A stretch of 45,191 nucleotides of DNA from DATKSG01 sp035531775 (GCA_035531775.1 DATKSG010000022.1:1-45191), one strand, 5' to 3'. Positions 25,989 through 34,130 are shown, counted from the stretch's first letter. The notes: generated by a model from the sequence alone, not told the origin. Made by a program: numbers and translations.

Positions 25989-27245
25989 ATGGACTACGTC
26001 ACCGGGTTGCGCTGTCGGGAATGTGCGCGTCCGTACCCGGCCGAGGCCCTGCACGTCTGCGACTTCTGCTTCGGGCCGCTCGAGGTGGCCTACGACTACG
26101 AGCGCCTGCGCCACGACATCTCGAGGGCCCAGGTAGCGGCCGGGCCCCAGACCATCTGGCGCTACGCCCCGCTGCTGCCGGTGTCGGACCCCAACCCCAT
26201 CGACCTGGGCACCGGCTTCACCCCCCTGGTGCGCGCCGACCGGTTGGCCGCCGAGCTCGGCCTGGGCGAGCTGTGGCTCAAGAACGACACGGCCAACCCC
26301 ACCGGGTCCTTCAAGGACCGGGTGGTGTCGGTGGCCCTGACCAAAGCCCGCCAACTGGGCTTCAAGGTGGCGGCCTGTGCTTCTACCGGCAACCTGGCCA
26401 ACTCGGTCGCCGCCCACGCCGCGCGCGCCGGCATGGTGTCGGTGGTGTTCATCCCCCACGACCTCGAGATGGCCAAGGTGGTGACCACCGCCGTCTACGG
26501 CGGCCATGTGGTGGCCGTGGAAGGCAACTACGACGACGTGAACCGGCTTTGTGCCGAGCTGGCCAGCGACCACCCCAGTTGGGCCTTCGTCAACGTGAAC
26601 ATCCGCACCTACTACGCCGAGGGGTCCAAGACCCTGGCCTTCGAGGTGGCCGAGCAGCTGGGCTGGCAGGCGCCGGATCACGTGGTGGTGCCGGTGGCCT
26701 CGGGCAGCCAGCTGACCAAGGTGGCCAAGGGCTTCACCGAGCTCTACGAGGTCGGGCTGCTCGACGAGGAGCCCCACGTCCGGGTGTCGGGCGCCCAGGC
26801 CGAAGGGTGCGCTCCCGTGGCCAACGCCTTCATCGACGGCAGCGACGCCATCCGCCCGGTGCGTCCGAGCACCATCGCCAAGTCCCTGGCCATCGGCAAC
26901 CCAGCCGACGGCTGGTACGCGCTGCAGGCAGTGCGCCGCAGCGGCGGGGCGCTCGCCGCGGTGACCGACGAGGAGATCATCGACGGCATCAGCCTCTTGG
27001 CGCGCACCGAGGGCATCTTCGCCGAGACCGCCGGCGGAGTAACCATCGCCACGCTGGCCAAGCTGGCCGCCCAGGGTGTGGTGCGCTCGGACGAGCGCGT
27101 GGTGGCCTACGTCACAGGACATGGGCTCAAGACGGTGGAGGCCCTGGCCGGTCGGGTGGGCCCGACCGCTACCATCGCTCCCACCCTGGAGGCGTTCGCC
27201 GCCGCTGTCGATGTCGGCACCGGGTTCGATGGGAGCACGTCATGA
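25989..27245 (+). CDS. thrC: Threonine-synthase-like PLP enzyme under SAM-I riboswitch
   Basis: The 418-residue fold-type II PLP enzyme has an N-terminal zinc ribbon with Cys 9, 12, 24 and 27. GFTPLVRADRLAAELGL and NPTGSFKDR follow (PLP Lys about residue 109), then ACASTGNLANSVAAHAA (phosphate-binding Asn/Gly loop) and AETAGGVTIATLAKLA. By homology it converts O-phosphohomoserine to threonine. AGGAGG lies 6 nt before ATG 25989. A SAM-I riboswitch upstream and a CysO-like sulfur carrier overlapping its stop (ATGA) are unexpected for a pure threonine synthase. They suggest a role in homocysteine or cysteine formation; that is inference. Confidence 0.85.
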   Translation: MDYVTGLRCRECARPYPAEALHVCDFCFGPLEVAYDYERLRHDISRAQVAAGPQTIWRYAPLLPVSDPNPIDLGTGFTPLVRADRLAAELGLGELWLKNDTANPTGSFKDRVVSVALTKARQLGFKVAACASTGNLANSVAAHAARAGMVSVVFIPHDLEMAKVVTTAVYGGHVVAVEGNYDDVNRLCAELASDHPSWAFVNVNIRTYYAEGSKTLAFEVAEQLGWQAPDHVVVPVASGSQLTKVAKGFTELYEVGLLDEEPHVRVSGAQAEGCAPVANAFIDGSDAIRPVRPSTIAKSLAIGNPADGWYALQAVRRSGGALAAVTDEEIIDGISLLARTEGIFAETAGGVTIATLAKLAAQGVVRSDERVVAYVTGHGLKTVEALAGRVGPTATIAPTLEAFAAAVDVGTGFDGSTS

Positions 27246-27517
27246 GCATCACCGTTCGAGTTCCGGCCCAGCTGCGCACCCTGACCGGCGGATCCGGCGA
27301 GCTGAAGCTCGAGGGGAGCACGGTGGGCGAGCTGCTCAAGGCCCTCGACACCGCCCACCCGGGCATGGCCGACCGCCTCTTCGACGAGTCCGGCGCCCTA
27401 CGCCGGTTCGTGAACGTGTTCGTGGACGACGAGGACGTGCGCTTCCTGTCGGGCCTCGACACCGCCCTGGCGGAGGGTCAGACGGTGTCGATCGTGCCGG
27501 CGGTGGCCGGAGGCTGA
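27242..27517 (+). CDS. cysO: CysO-like ubiquitin-fold sulfur carrier protein
   Basis: The 91-residue beta-grasp protein of the MoaD/ThiS type ends in VPAVAGG; the terminal Gly-Gly is where a thiocarboxylate is formed. The segment RFVNVFVDDEDVRFLSGLDTAL matches mycobacterial CysO as I remember it, more closely than MoaD or ThiS. In Mycobacterium CysO carries sulfide to CysM and is released by the Mec protease; neither gene is here. Instead it is translationally coupled to the PLP enzyme upstream, making that enzyme the likely partner. Its 3' end overlaps the convergent cyclase gene by 40 bp. Confidence 0.88.
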   Translation: MSITVRVPAQLRTLTGGSGELKLEGSTVGELLKALDTAHPGMADRLFDESGALRRFVNVFVDDEDVRFLSGLDTALAEGQTVSIVPAVAGG

Positions 27518-29034
27518 TCGCCGAGCGGGGCGGGCTCCATGAGCCGGGTGGGCACCGCCCGCCCGCGCAGCACCACCTCCCCGGCCTCGTACCACCGACC
27601 CGCCGCCGGCCCGGCGGCGGCCACAGCCGCCTCGCTGGCCACCAGGCGCGACGACATGGCCTTGGCCTGTTCGCTCAACCGGGCCGCCTCGTTCACCGGG
27701 TCGCCGATCACGGTGTACTCGTAGCGGTCGAGCGCCCCCACGTTTCCGGCCACCGCCGACCCGGTGGCCACCCCGATGGCGGCATCGAGCTCGGACCCCG
27801 GGCCCCCGGCGCTGAGCCGATCGCGCAGCGCCCGTGCCGCCGCCAGGGCCCGGGTGGCGTGGTCGGCCTGGTCGCCAGGAGCCCCGAAGACACACAGCGC
27901 GGCGTCACCCTCGAACTTGTTCACCCAGCCGCCCTCCTCGGTCACGGCGCCCACCACGGTGGCGAAGAAGGCGTTGAGCAGCTCCACCACTTCGCCGGCC
28001 GGCCGGGTGGAGGCCAGGGCGGTGGAGCCGATCACGTCGATGAACAGCACCGACACTTCGCGCACCTGGCCGCCCAGGGCCGCGCCGTGGGCCAAGGCCT
28101 GCCTGGCCACCTCCTCGCCCACGTGGCGGCCGAAGAGGTCTTCGAGGGCCCGACGCTCGCGCAGCCCGACCACCATGTCGTTCACCCCGGCCTCGAGCAT
28201 GCCGATCTCGCCGGCGTCGTCGACGGGTACCTGTACGGCCAAATCGCCATCTCGGACGGCGTCCACGGCCCGGCGCAAGGTGCGCAGCGGCTCGCTCACC
28301 GCCGACGCCGTAATGGTGCTCATGACGAACCCGGCCACCAGGCCCAGTCCGGCCAGGAAGGCTATGGGCACCACCAGGTCGCTGCGCTGGGCGCTGGTGC
28401 GGGCCACCGGCGTCAGGCCGATGGACACCAGGGGCACGGCCGAGCCGAGCAGCCAGGCCCGCAGCAGCCGGGCCCTGATGGCCAGCGCCGCGCGTCCGGG
28501 CCCCCCGCCCGGATGGTTGGCCAGCACCAGAGCGAACACCGGGCGCAGGCCCCGCTCGACCAAGGTGGCGGTGAGTGGAGCGGTGACCAGGCCCCCGAGG
28601 AGGATGCCCACCGTCACCCGGGCCACCGACACCGCCGGGTTGCCGAAGGCGGCGTTCAAGACGCCGAAGACCCCCGCCGCCCCGACCCAGGCCCCGGCCG
28701 TGAGCCAGCCCACGCGGCCCGGCACCCCGAGGACCTGGCGGCGCTGCTCGTCGGTCACCTCCGCTGTCTCCCCCGGCGAGGCCAGGTCGGCCTGGCCGAC
28801 GAGCAGCGCCCGCAGGAGGCGGGTGATGACGGCCACGCTCAGGGTCATGTAGAGGGCCATCACGGCCAGCGACACCACCCCGTCGGTCTGCGGCGAGCGC
28901 GGGTCGTAGGCCCCGGGGGCCAGGAACTGCAGGTAGAGGTAGACCAGGCCGGCCCCGAGGGCATTGGCCGTTACCGTCGTCCGCAGGATGCGGCGGGGGA
29001 TCGCCGACAGCTCGGGGGGACCCGCCTCGGCCAC
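27478..29034 (-). CDS. Membrane-bound class III adenylate cyclase with HAMP domain
   Basis: The 518-residue protein has six predicted transmembrane helices (about residues 19-245), a HAMP linker (ITASAVSEPLRTLRRAVDAVRDGD) and a C-terminal cyclase domain. VSVLFIDVIGST and NKFEGDAALCVFG carry the two metal Asp and the purine-selecting Lys. YEYTVIGDPVNEAARL carries the Asp plus Asn/Arg transition-state residues. The full set predicts an active adenylate cyclase resembling the mycobacterial Rv1318c-Rv1320c group. GTG 29034 follows TAGCCT by 6 nt (leaderless). It runs convergent with cysO and divergent from groEL. Confidence 0.9.
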   Translation of the reverse strand: MAEAGPPELSAIPRRILRTTVTANALGAGLVYLYLQFLAPGAYDPRSPQTDGVVSLAVMALYMTLSVAVITRLLRALLVGQADLASPGETAEVTDEQRRQVLGVPGRVGWLTAGAWVGAAGVFGVLNAAFGNPAVSVARVTVGILLGGLVTAPLTATLVERGLRPVFALVLANHPGGGPGRAALAIRARLLRAWLLGSAVPLVSIGLTPVARTSAQRSDLVVPIAFLAGLGLVAGFVMSTITASAVSEPLRTLRRAVDAVRDGDLAVQVPVDDAGEIGMLEAGVNDMVVGLRERRALEDLFGRHVGEEVARQALAHGAALGGQVREVSVLFIDVIGSTALASTRPAGEVVELLNAFFATVVGAVTEEGGWVNKFEGDAALCVFGAPGDQADHATRALAAARALRDRLSAGGPGSELDAAIGVATGSAVAGNVGALDRYEYTVIGDPVNEAARLSEQAKAMSSRLVASEAAVAAAGPAAGRWYEAGEVVLRGRAVPTRLMEPAPLGDQPPATAGTIDTV

Positions 29035-29040
29035 GGCCGC

Positions 29041-29046
29041 AGGCTA
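29041..29046 (-). promoter_or_regulatory. Putative -10 element for leaderless adenylate cyclase
   Basis: TAGCCT on the minus strand, 6 nt before GTG 29034; no ribosome site is visible. Confidence 0.4.
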
Positions 29047-29135
29047 CCGCCGGGTCGGGCCGGAGCCTGGCCCGGAGCCTGCCTGTGAGCCTGCGTGCGG
29101 CCCCTTGCCACGGCGCCGGCCGGCGTGGTTTGCTG

Positions 29136-29162
29136 TTAGCACTCGAAACGCTAGAGTGCTAA
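29136..29162 (+). promoter_or_regulatory. CIRCE operator (HrcA binding site)
   Basis: TTAGCACTC and GAGTGCTAA form a perfect 9-bp inverted repeat separated by 9 nt, 82 bp upstream of groEL. This is the canonical CIRCE sequence, so HrcA repression lifted on heat or protein stress is expected. Confidence 0.97.
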
Positions 29163-29244
29163 TGGCTCGGATGGCCGGAGCCGGGCGCCCGAGGGGGCGT
29201 CCACGGCCTTCCACCCTCACGAAGACCACGGAGGACCCACCACC

Positions 29245-30870
29245 ATGCCCAAGCTGATCGCCTTCGACGAGGAAGCCCGCCGGGCCCTCGAGAACGGGAT
29301 GAACAAGCTGGCCGACGCCGTCCGCGTGACCCTTGGCCCGCGTGGGCGCAACGTCGTGCTGGAGAAGAAGTGGGGCTCGCCCACCATCACCAACGACGGT
29401 GTGTCCATCGCCAAGGAGATCGACCTCGAGGACCCCTGGGAGAAGGTCGGCGCCGAGCTGGTGAAGGAAGTTGCCAAGAAGACCGACGACGTGGCCGGCG
29501 ACGGCACCACCACCGCCACCGTGCTGGCCTGGGCCATGGTCCACGAGGGCCTGCGTAACGTCGCCGCCGGGGCTAACCCGATGTCGCTCAAGCGGGGCAT
29601 CGAGGCGGGGGTGGAGACGGCCGTCGACTCGCTCAAGAACCTGGCCAAGGAGACCGAGACCAAGGCGCAGATCTCCCAAGTGGCCGCCATCTCGGCCGCC
29701 GACGTCGAGATCGGCGAGATGATCGCCGAAGCCATCGACAAGGTGGGCAAGGACGGCGTCATCACGGTGGAGGAGTCGCAGACCTTCGGCATGGAGATGG
29801 ACCTGGTCGAGGGCATGCGCTTCGACAAGGGCTACATCTCGCCGTACTTCGTCACCGACCCCGAGCGCATGGAGTCGGTGCTGGAGGACCCCTACGTGCT
29901 GCTGGTGGGCAACAAGATCTCCGCCGTTCGCGACCTGTTGCCGGTGCTCGAGAAGGTGATGCAGACGGGCAAGCCGCTCGTGATCATCTCCGAGGACGTG
30001 GAAGGTGAGGCGCTGGCCACGTTGGTGGTCAACAAGATCCGCGGCACCTTCAAGAGCGTGGCGGTGAAGGCCCCTGGCTTCGGCGAGCGCCGCAAGGCCA
30101 TGCTCCAGGACATGGCCATCCTCACCGGCGGCCAGGTGGTCACTGAAGAGGTCGGCCTCAAGCTGGAGAACGTGGGGCTCGACCTGCTCGGCAAGGCCCG
30201 CAAGATCGTGGTCACCAAGGACGAGACCACCGTGGTCGAGGGCGCCGGTGACGACAACGACATCAAGGGCCGCATCAACCAGATCAAGGCCGAGATCGAG
30301 AACACCGACTCCGACTACGACCGCGAGAAGCTCCAGGAGCGCCTGGCCAAGCTGTCGGGCGGCGTGGCCGTGATCAAGGTCGGGGCCGCCACCGAGGTGG
30401 AGCTCAAGGAGAAGAAGCACCGCATCGAGGACGCCGTGTCCACCACCAAGGCGGCCATCGAGGAGGGTGTCGTACCCGGCGGTGGCGTGGCCCTTCTCCG
30501 GGCCCAGCAGCACATCCTGGACCGGGCTGAGAAGCTCGAGGGCGACGAGGCCACCGGCTGCCGCTTGGTGGCCAAGGCCGTGGAGGCGCCGCTCAAGCAG
30601 ATCGCCGAGAACGCCGGTCTCGAAGGTGGCGTGGTCATCGAGAAGGTGCGGAACCTGAAGAAGCCGGCCGAGGGCTTGAACGCAGCCACCGGCGAGTACG
30701 AGGACCTCTTCGCCGCTGGTGTCATCGACGCCGCCAAGGTGACGCGCTCGGCGTTGCAGAATGCCGCCTCGATCGCCGCGCTGTTCCTCACCACCGAGGC
30801 CGTCATCGTGGACAAGCCTGAGAAGGACTCCGGCTCCGCCATGCCCGGCGGCGGCATGGACGACTTCTGA
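29245..30870 (+). CDS. groEL: 60 kDa chaperonin GroEL
   Basis: Tetradecameric ATP-dependent folding chamber in the cytosol. The 541-residue protein has NKLADAVRVTLGPRGRNVVLE, NDGVSIAKEIDLEDPWEKVGAELVKEVA, DDVAGDGTTTATVLAWAMV (ATPase) and VEEGVVPGGGVALLRA. The C-terminus SAMPGGGMDDF carries a single short GGM tail, not the His-rich tail of mycobacterial GroEL1. GGAGG lies 11 nt upstream of ATG 29245. No groES is adjacent, so this is the stand-alone copy typical of actinobacteria; another copy may exist elsewhere. Confidence 0.97.
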   Translation: MPKLIAFDEEARRALENGMNKLADAVRVTLGPRGRNVVLEKKWGSPTITNDGVSIAKEIDLEDPWEKVGAELVKEVAKKTDDVAGDGTTTATVLAWAMVHEGLRNVAAGANPMSLKRGIEAGVETAVDSLKNLAKETETKAQISQVAAISAADVEIGEMIAEAIDKVGKDGVITVEESQTFGMEMDLVEGMRFDKGYISPYFVTDPERMESVLEDPYVLLVGNKISAVRDLLPVLEKVMQTGKPLVIISEDVEGEALATLVVNKIRGTFKSVAVKAPGFGERRKAMLQDMAILTGGQVVTEEVGLKLENVGLDLLGKARKIVVTKDETTVVEGAGDDNDIKGRINQIKAEIENTDSDYDREKLQERLAKLSGGVAVIKVGAATEVELKEKKHRIEDAVSTTKAAIEEGVVPGGGVALLRAQQHILDRAEKLEGDEATGCRLVAKAVEAPLKQIAENAGLEGGVVIEKVRNLKKPAEGLNAATGEYEDLFAAGVIDAAKVTRSALQNAASIAALFLTTEAVIVDKPEKDSGSAMPGGGMDDF

Positions 30871-30903
30871 TCCTGCTGCACCCGCGCACCACACACGCTG
30901 GTC

Positions 30904-30929
30904 GAGGGGCGCCCTACGGGGCGCCCCTC
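30904..30929 (+). terminator. Intrinsic terminator after groEL
   Basis: GAGGGGCGCCC, loop TACG, GGGCGCCCCTC: a perfect 11-bp stem closed by a C(UACG)G tetraloop of the extra-stable type, followed by GCTGTTTCCT with a short T-run. It starts 33 nt after the groEL stop. Confidence 0.85.
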
Positions 30930-30938
30930 GCTGTTTCC

Positions 30939-30944
30939 TAGACT
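30939..30944 (+). promoter_or_regulatory. Putative -10 element for leaderless hemQ
   Basis: TAGACT directly after the groEL terminator, 6 nt before GTG 30951. Confidence 0.45.
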
Positions 30945-30950
30945 GTGGCC

Positions 30951-31655
30951 GTGGCCCCTCAAGCGAGCGCTCCCGGCCTGCCTCTCACCCCCGGCGTCGG
31001 GTGGGGGGTGCTGCACCTGTTCTTCCACGCCGGGCCCGACGTCGATGCCGAAGCGGTGGTCCGGTCCGTGAAGCAGGCCCGGGCGCACGGCGACCAGGTG
31101 GTCACGGTGTCGCTCCTCGGCCACAAGGCCGACGTGGGGATCATGGCCCTCGGCCCCGACCTCCGGCGACTGCGGGCCCTGCAGAGCGCGCTGTGCTCGG
31201 CCGGGCTTACCCTGAGCGGCTCGTACGTGTCTCTCACCGAGCTCTCGGAGTACGCCCAGGGCCTCCCCGAGCCCATGCGCCAGGCCCGCCTCTATCCGCA
31301 GCTCCCGCCCGTGGGGAAGCCGGCGTTCTGCTTCTACCCGATGTCCAAGCGCCGTGGCCCCGAGCACAACTGGTATGCGCTCGACTTCGAGCAGCGCAAG
31401 GCCCTCATGATGGGCCACGGGGCGGTGGGCCGGACTTTCCACGGCCGCATCCTGCAACTCATCACCGGCTCCACGGGCCTCGACGACTTCGAGTGGGGAG
31501 TCACGTTGTTCGGTACCGCACCCGATGACCTGAAGGCTTGTGTGTACGAGATGCGCTTCGACGAGGCCTCGGCTCGCTACGCCGAATTCGGTCCGTTTTG
31601 GACCGGCGTGGTCGACGACGTCGAAGCCGTCCTGGCCGACGTGCTGGGCCGCTAG
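30951..31655 (+). CDS. hemQ: Coproheme decarboxylase HemQ (chlorite dismutase family)
   Basis: Last enzyme of the coproporphyrin-dependent haem pathway of Gram-positive bacteria, removing two propionate carboxyls from coproheme III. The 234-residue protein shows the actinobacterial pattern. KPAFCFYPMSKRRG contains the catalytic Tyr near residue 129. LMMGHGAVGRTFHGRI has the proximal His near 156, followed by LITGSTGLDDFEWGVTLF. GTG 30945 would add two residues, but GTG 30951 fits the TAGACT promoter as a leaderless start. It forms its own unit behind the groEL terminator. Confidence 0.92.
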   Translation: MAPQASAPGLPLTPGVGWGVLHLFFHAGPDVDAEAVVRSVKQARAHGDQVVTVSLLGHKADVGIMALGPDLRRLRALQSALCSAGLTLSGSYVSLTELSEYAQGLPEPMRQARLYPQLPPVGKPAFCFYPMSKRRGPEHNWYALDFEQRKALMMGHGAVGRTFHGRILQLITGSTGLDDFEWGVTLFGTAPDDLKACVYEMRFDEASARYAEFGPFWTGVVDDVEAVLADVLGR

Positions 31656-31659
31656 AACG

Positions 31660-32502
31660 GTGACCGTGACCGTGACGGCGGCCCGGGCCCGGGGTCTCGA
31701 GCCCTTGGCCGACGTGCTCGAGGGCATCGGGCCGGTGGTGGTGGCCTTCAGCGGCGGGGCCGACTCGGCCTTTCTGGCCTGGGCCGCCGCGCAGGTCCTC
31801 GGGCGCAGCAGCGTCCTGTGCGCCACAGCGGTATCGGCGTCGCTCGCTCCCGAGGAGTTGGCCGACTGCCGCGCCCTGGCCGCCGAGTGGTCGCTGCGCC
31901 TGGTCGAGTTGACCACCGACGAGCTCGAGGACCCGGACTACGTCCGCAACGACACCGACCGCTGCTACCACTGCAAGGTATCGCTGATGGACGCCGTGGC
32001 GCCGCTGGCGACGGCCGAGTCGGCCACCGTGGTGCTCGGCGTGAATCTCGACGACCTCCAAGACCACCGGCCCGGCCAGCGCGCCGCCGCCGAGCGCGGG
32101 GCGCGCTTCCCCCTGGTGGAGGCGGCCATGACCAAGGCCGATGTGCGCCGCCTGTCGCGCCGGCACGGCTTGCGCACGTGGGACAAGCCGGCCGCCGCCT
32201 GCCTGGCCTCGCGCCTGCCGTATGGGACCCCGGTCACCTTGGGCACGCTCTCGACGGTGGCCTCGGCCGAAAGCGCCCTGCGGGCGCTCGGATTTGGCCA
32301 GCTGCGCGTGCGCCACTACGGCGACCTGGCCCGCATCGAGCTCGACCCGGCCGACTTCGACAGCGCCCTGTCGCGTCGCCACCAGGTGGTGGAGGCGGTG
32401 CGGGATGCGGGATACCGCTACGTGACCCTCGACTTGGAGGGGTTCCGTTCGGGCAACCTGCACCCCGGGGGCGAGGACCAGTCAGAGAGAGGACAACCGT
32501 GA
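31660..32502 (+). CDS. larE: LarE-like PP-loop sulfur transferase
   Basis: ATP pyrophosphatase of the family that donates sulfur to the nickel-pincer cofactor by sacrificing its own Cys. The 280-residue protein has the PP-loop VVVAFSGGADSAFLAWA, the family block RNDTDRCYHCKVSLMD, VNLDDLQDHRPGQRAA and DKPAAACLASRLPYG, whose Cys is the likely sulfur source. larB and larC are not in the window, so the acceptor may differ. Three GTG codons at 31660, 31666 and 31672 are possible starts. It overlaps the NIL-domain gene by GTGA, which points to joint function. Confidence 0.88.
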   Translation: MTVTVTAARARGLEPLADVLEGIGPVVVAFSGGADSAFLAWAAAQVLGRSSVLCATAVSASLAPEELADCRALAAEWSLRLVELTTDELEDPDYVRNDTDRCYHCKVSLMDAVAPLATAESATVVLGVNLDDLQDHRPGQRAAAERGARFPLVEAAMTKADVRRLSRRHGLRTWDKPAAACLASRLPYGTPVTLGTLSTVASAESALRALGFGQLRVRHYGDLARIELDPADFDSALSRRHQVVEAVRDAGYRYVTLDLEGFRSGNLHPGGEDQSERGQP

Positions 32503-32738
32503 TCGATGTCCGAGTGAAGCTCACGTTCCCCGAGGACCTGGTGCGCCAGCCGTTCATGGCCCGCTTGGTGCGCGATCACCAGGTGGAGCCCAACATCAGG
32601 CGGGCCAACGTGGACGACCACGAGGGATGGATCGTCTGCGAGTTGGCCGGTGAGCCCCCCGACATCGACCACGCCCTGGCCTGGTTGCGCACCGAGGGCA
32701 TTCGCGTGGACCTCCTCGGCGACGTCGTCGAGAGCTGA
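32499..32738 (+). CDS. NIL-domain protein
   Basis: The 79-residue ferredoxin-like beta-alpha-beta protein (VRVKLTFPEDLVRQPFMARL, then VEPNIRRANVDDHEGWIVCELAG and ALAWLRTEGIRVDLLGDV) matches the NIL domain found at the end of methionine ABC transporter ATPases and in NIL-ferredoxins linked to homocysteine synthesis. It has one Cys and no 4Fe-4S motif. Translational coupling to larE suggests a small-molecule-binding or sulfur-transfer accessory subunit. GAGAGAGGA lies just upstream of the start. Confidence 0.85.
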   Translation: MIDVRVKLTFPEDLVRQPFMARLVRDHQVEPNIRRANVDDHEGWIVCELAGEPPDIDHALAWLRTEGIRVDLLGDVVES

Positions 32739-32761
32739 CCGGCGTCGGCGCCCCGCCTCCC

Positions 32762-33250
32762 GTGGCCGGCGATGGCGACCCCATGACCGTCCTTGCCGAG
32801 GTGGGCCGAGCCTTGGCTGCGCAGGTCACGGCGGCGGTGCCGGGTTGGGTGCGTCGCTCGGTGGCTCACGTCCTCGCTACTACTGGTGCCACCGCTGCGC
32901 TAGATGCTGCTGTCGAAACGGCGGCCGCCGAGGCCTCTGGCGTGGTGGGAAGCGCCTTGGCCGAACTGGCCGAGGCCGACGTGGACGCCCACCGCAGCAC
33001 TCCGCTCGAGATCGTGCGCGACGCCGTGCGCTTCCCGACGGCGGTGCTGCGTCAGGCGGGCGTGGCGCCGGTGCGCCGGGAGCGCTTCGCCGTGGAGCGC
33101 TTCCCCGACGACCTCTACGGCCTGACGCCCGCCTCGTTGGCCGCCCTCGACCCCTCCCTGGCCGACGTGGCCGTGGCCTGGGGCGCGGCGAAAGCCATGG
33201 CCCATCGAGCCCGCCACCGCCCCTCGGGACCTGGGGTGGCCCCGGCCTGA
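32762..33250 (+). CDS. Uncharacterised 162-residue actinobacterial protein
   Basis: I do not recognise a characterised family. The N-terminal half is helical and Ala-rich (WVRRSVAHVLATTGATAALDAAVETAAAEA). The C-terminal half has a conserved-looking block: FPTAVLRQAGVAPVRRERF, then ERFPDDLYGLTPASLAALD and VAVAWGAAKAMAHRAR. There are no Cys, no signal peptide and no transmembrane helix. GTG 32762 starts 24 nt after the NIL gene; ATG 32783 is an alternative. Coding bias matches neighbours, so it is probably a real gene at the end of the hemQ-larE run. Confidence 0.7.
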   Translation: MAGDGDPMTVLAEVGRALAAQVTAAVPGWVRRSVAHVLATTGATAALDAAVETAAAEASGVVGSALAELAEADVDAHRSTPLEIVRDAVRFPTAVLRQAGVAPVRRERFAVERFPDDLYGLTPASLAALDPSLADVAVAWGAAKAMAHRARHRPSGPGVAPA

Positions 33251-33364
33251 CCGGGCCGCTTTGGGACAAGGGCCCGCCCCCGGGCGTCGGGAGTTCATCG
33301 AACGATCACCGGGGCGTCGACCCCCGTTCGCGCCTCGTTCACCTCGTCTTTGTAGCTATGGGAG

Positions 33365-34123
33365 GTGGTGAACCAGCCCCTTCGCATCCTCGTGGTCGAG
33401 GATGAGCCCTCCTATGGCGACGCTCTGCAGGTGGGCCTGTCCAAGGAGGGCTACGCCGTCGAGCTGGTGGACGACGGCCTGCTGGCCCTACAGCAGTTCA
33501 CCGAACGACCACCCGACCTGGTCCTGCTCGACGTGCTGCTGCCCGGCATTTCGGGCACCGAGTTGTGCCGCCGTATGCGTGCCATCGCGCCGGTGCCCGT
33601 GATCATGGTCACGGCCCTCGACGCCGAGCTCGATGTGGTCCTCGGCCTCGAACTGGGCGCGGCCGACTATGTGACCAAGCCGTACCGGTTGCGGGAGCTG
33701 GTGGCGCGCATCCAGGCCGTGCTGCGCCGCTCGGCGCCGGCCGAGGCGCTGGGGGGACCGTGGGCGGCGGCGGTCGAGGCCGAGGAGCCCGACGTGGTGG
33801 TGGCCGGCCCGGTGACCGTCGACTTCGCCCGACGCGAGGTGACGCGCCACGGTGAGCTCGTCCACCTGTCGCGTCGCGAGTTCGACCTCCTGGCCCTGCT
33901 TCTGTCACCCCCGGGCCGGGTGCGCACCCGCGACGAGCTCATCGACCGGCTCTGGCACGAGCGCGACCTGTCTGACACCCGGACCCTCGACACCCACATC
34001 CGACGGCTGCGGGTGAAGATCGAACGGGACCCGGCCGAGCCCGAGTACCTGGTGACCGTGCGCGGGGTGGGGTTCCGCTTCGACCCCGAGCGGCGCCCCC
34101 ACACCGGGACGTCGCACCCCTGA
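33365..34123 (+). CDS. OmpR/PhoB-family response regulator (RegX3-like)
   Basis: The 252-residue protein has a receiver domain (VVEDEPSYGDAL, phosphoacceptor Asp56 in VLLDVLLPG, VTALD, YVTKPYRLRELVARI) and a C-terminal winged helix (LVHLSRREFDLLALLLSPPGRVRTRDEL, then TLDTHIRRLRVKIE and TVRGVGFRFD). The receiver resembles RegX3/PhoP regulators of phosphate response. No histidine kinase gene is adjacent, so it is an orphan here. TAGCTA at 33353-33358 is 6 nt before GTG 33365; GTG 33368 is the alternative start. It could be the protein that binds the PHO-box-like repeats at 12098-12141, but this is speculative. Confidence 0.88.
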   Translation: MVNQPLRILVVEDEPSYGDALQVGLSKEGYAVELVDDGLLALQQFTERPPDLVLLDVLLPGISGTELCRRMRAIAPVPVIMVTALDAELDVVLGLELGAADYVTKPYRLRELVARIQAVLRRSAPAEALGGPWAAAVEAEEPDVVVAGPVTVDFARREVTRHGELVHLSRREFDLLALLLSPPGRVRTRDELIDRLWHERDLSDTRTLDTHIRRLRVKIERDPAEPEYLVTVRGVGFRFDPERRPHTGTSHP

Positions 34124-34130
34124 CCGAGTC

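Noticed and set aside
33266..33290. GCCCG-CCCC-CGGGC as a terminator after 33250
   Set aside because: Only 5 bp in a GC-rich run, no T-tract; too weak to list.
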